A DNA stretch of 22,039 nt, taken from the IMG/VR virus record IMGVR_UViG_3300032242_000782, positions 1 to 22,039 of that record. One strand, written 5' to 3'. Below, one piece after another: positions 20,959 to 22,039 of this stretch. Numbering within the stretch: the first letter of the stretch is position 1; each line of letters begins with the position of its first letter. The translations under genes and the position numbers were made by a program. The notes under the pieces are model-generated. The model was not told the origin of the DNA. It saw only the letters and a program-made list of their open reading frames with translations, and searched no databases. The stretch is from a virus.

Positions 20959-21007
20959 CTTCTGGATATACGGGATATTTATCAGGATTGTTATCCGGAT
21001 CAGTCAT
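20915..21007 (-). CDS. Possible tiny Asp/Pro-rich peptide (30 residues)
   Basis: An ATG at 21007-21005 overlaps the end of the nuclease gene and opens a 30-codon frame (MTDPDNNPDKYPVYPEDDGT and on). It overlaps the 44-residue frame in another register, so at most one may be real. Support is only the coupled position. Confidence 0.28.
   Translation of the reverse strand: MTDPDNNPDKYPVYPEDDGTDRPRNPYSPV
20976..20983 (-). promoter_or_regulatory. T4-type late promoter match
   Basis: GATAAATA on the minus strand matches TATAAATA at seven of eight positions. It lies in the gap after the nuclease gene and would serve the 44-residue frame and the capsid-targeted protein gene. A similar GATAAATA at 20004-20011 overlaps a stop codon and is less convincing. 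Confidence 0.4.
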
Positions 21008-21821
21008 CGCTTGCATTGGCACCACACTTAGCACGTTTAGCATTGGTTAAGGCTCCAAAGTCAACTGGCCATTCTTGTCCAGGTTGTAGTTCTTTAGCAT
21101 TAGCTGGATAGGCAAACTTAACACCAGCAGTAGATTCGATCTGTGTAATTGGCAAACGGAATTTAGTCAAATCGTTGCCTAGATTAGGATATGGAGCTGT
21201 GTGCGGGAACGCCCAACCAGCAACTTCATTAGTTTGATTATTGATAACAATCTTATAGAAACCGTGAGGAACAACTACACCTTTGCCGATAGTTTTATCA
21301 CCTGGTCCGTATACACCACCTACATATACAGTATATGATTGATTGCGCTGTACTGTCCATCCTCGAACACTAGTTTCTAATAGTTTCCAAATACCACGAT
21401 TTAGGCTACCTGCTTGCGGACTCATATTGGTCATCAGGAAGGATTCAAACTCCACTTGAGTGTCCCACGATAGGTCTCCATCTGGAGACATATGTCCTTT
21501 GTCGTAGCCTGTACCAGCGTAATCTTGGGGAGTGGCTCCACCTTGAACTGATTGGTCAGTAGCAAAAGCATTAGTGCGAGCGACACAGCCGAGAGCGTTT
21601 TGAGGTAGTAGTTCATAGGTCACATACTTTGGTAGTTTAGCAGCCGCATCATAGCCTACTAGGTATGCTTGTCGGCAAATAGGTTGTACACCTACTGTTT
21701 GAGGGAAACCATAAGGTGCGTGTACCTTACAAGTTTGTGGATCTTGTGGTGCTCGTTGTGTCCAAGCAAAACTTGAAACACTTACAAGGGCAAGAGTTAG
21801 TGCTAATAGAATTTTTTTCAT
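21000..21821 (-). CDS. Secreted DNA/RNA non-specific endonuclease (NUC1/EndoG family)
   Basis: This encodes a 273-residue nuclease with a signal peptide. Residues 1-19 (MKKILLALTLALVSVSSFA) have the basic start, hydrophobic core and small-residue end of a Sec signal, probably cleaved after SFA; C31, C49, C79 and C266 could form disulfides outside the cytoplasm. The betabeta-alpha-metal catalytic motif is D107-K-G-H110 in YDKGHMSPDGD; the metal ligand N141 lies in SLNRGIWKLLE, with E149 after it, as in Serratia nuclease. All key residues are present. A ribosome binding site (AAAGG) and an AATAAATA late promoter precede it. Its length is normal for the family. Confidence 0.93.
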   Translation of the reverse strand: MKKILLALTLALVSVSSFAWTQRAPQDPQTCKVHAPYGFPQTVGVQPICRQAYLVGYDAAAKLPKYVTYELLPQNALGCVARTNAFATDQSVQGGATPQDYAGTGYDKGHMSPDGDLSWDTQVEFESFLMTNMSPQAGSLNRGIWKLLETSVRGWTVQRNQSYTVYVGGVYGPGDKTIGKGVVVPHGFYKIVINNQTNEVAGWAFPHTAPYPNLGNDLTKFRLPITQIESTAGVKFAYPANAKELQPGQEWPVDFGALTNAKRAKCGANASDD

Positions 21822-21847
21822 TTTAAACCTTTATAAAGTTGGTACTT

Positions 21848-21855
21848 TATTTATT
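21848..21855 (-). promoter_or_regulatory. T4-type late promoter
   Basis: AATAAATA on the minus strand matches TATAAATA at seven of eight positions, 26 bases before the nuclease ATG, and overlaps the stop codon of the upstream gene. It implies that the nuclease is made late in infection. Confidence 0.5.
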
Positions 21856-22039
21856 GACTTCCGAAGCCAAATATCCAAACACCGCCTATGGCATTTGTGG
21901 TACAGAATATCTCAATCATCATACTGATCTGTGCTACACCGCCGCCACCTAGCACAAAGGTGTTGACACCGTTGCTACACTGACTGGCTGTAACACCTGT
22001 AAATGTGAATATATCCTGGGCTCGGTGTGGAGTGATGAA
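21851..22039 (-). CDS. C-terminus of an unidentified structural-looking protein (partial)
   Basis: A minus-strand frame enters from the right edge and ends at TAA 21853-21851, giving 62 residues. The visible part is Gly, Ile, Phe and Thr-rich with beta character (IFTFTGVTASQCSNGVNTFV, then GGGGVAQISMMIEIF and a final WIFGFGSQ). It lacks charged residues almost entirely, as in phage fibre or decoration domains. The stop overlaps the nuclease's late promoter. No family is recognised, and the N-terminal part is outside the window. Confidence 0.6.
   Translation of the reverse strand, partial: FITPHRAQDIFTFTGVTASQCSNGVNTFVLGGGGVAQISMMIEIFCTTNAIGGVWIFGFGSQ

Noticed and set aside
1-22039. CRISPR arrays, insertion sequences, integrase or attachment sites
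   Set aside because: No regularly spaced direct repeats, no transposase or recombinase motifs, and no terminal repeats were seen.

Overview
This window looks like part of the genome of a T4-like tailed phage (myovirus), most similar in gene content to environmental (marine or freshwater) relatives of T4. It carries a class Ia ribonucleotide reductase operon with a glutaredoxin, a pectate-lyase-like tail spike, a PD-(D/E)XK nuclease, T4-style late promoters (TATAAATA and close variants), start/stop-overlapping genes almost everywhere, and proteins whose N-termini resemble T4 capsid-targeting peptides. Base composition is about 40% GC by eye. No photosynthesis genes, tRNA genes, CRISPR arrays or insertion sequences are visible. 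The host is not identified; a Gram-negative bacterium is a reasonable guess, because one gene encodes a nuclease with a Sec signal peptide.

Almost everything is on the minus strand, so transcription runs from high to low coordinates. (a) 22039-16199: the end of an unidentified structural-looking gene, a secreted DNA/RNA nuclease, two possible small genes, then four consecutive proteins with candidate capsid-targeting peptides or prohead-protease-like sites (LLE|G, LYE|T, INE|S, ITE|S). One is a HAD phosphatase fused to an HExxH zinc peptidase. An HNH-like protein closes the block. (b) 14786-16200: a short plus-strand island driven by two good sigma70 promoters. It encodes two tiny proteins, a GNAT acetyltransferase and a conserved 90-residue protein, and ends in a strong terminator placed between convergent genes. 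(c) 14714-9972: a run of small, mostly hypothetical phage proteins, including a highly expressed-looking 125-residue protein with its own late promoter, 5' hairpin and terminator, a putative 2OG-Fe(II) oxygenase, and a 513-residue Cys/Lys/Ala-rich protein that is probably a head or core component. (d) 9975-6430: a PD-(D/E)XK nuclease behind a near-perfect sigma70 promoter, the tail spike and a conserved hypothetical. (e) 6395-2075: nrdA, a class II aldolase, nrdB and glutaredoxin in one tightly coupled operon. (f) 2082-1: four small proteins (one structural-like, one DUF2452-like, one Sm-like, one coiled-coil) and the start of a further gene.

Taken together the window holds a deoxynucleotide-supply module, a host-recognition module, late structural genes, and a block that may encode proteins packaged in the head and delivered with the DNA. 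The most unusual items are the HAD-zincin fusion with candidate protease sites between its domains, the secreted nuclease, the aldolase between nrdA and nrdB, and an E-x3-H (instead of E-x2-H) spacing at an iron site of NrdB.
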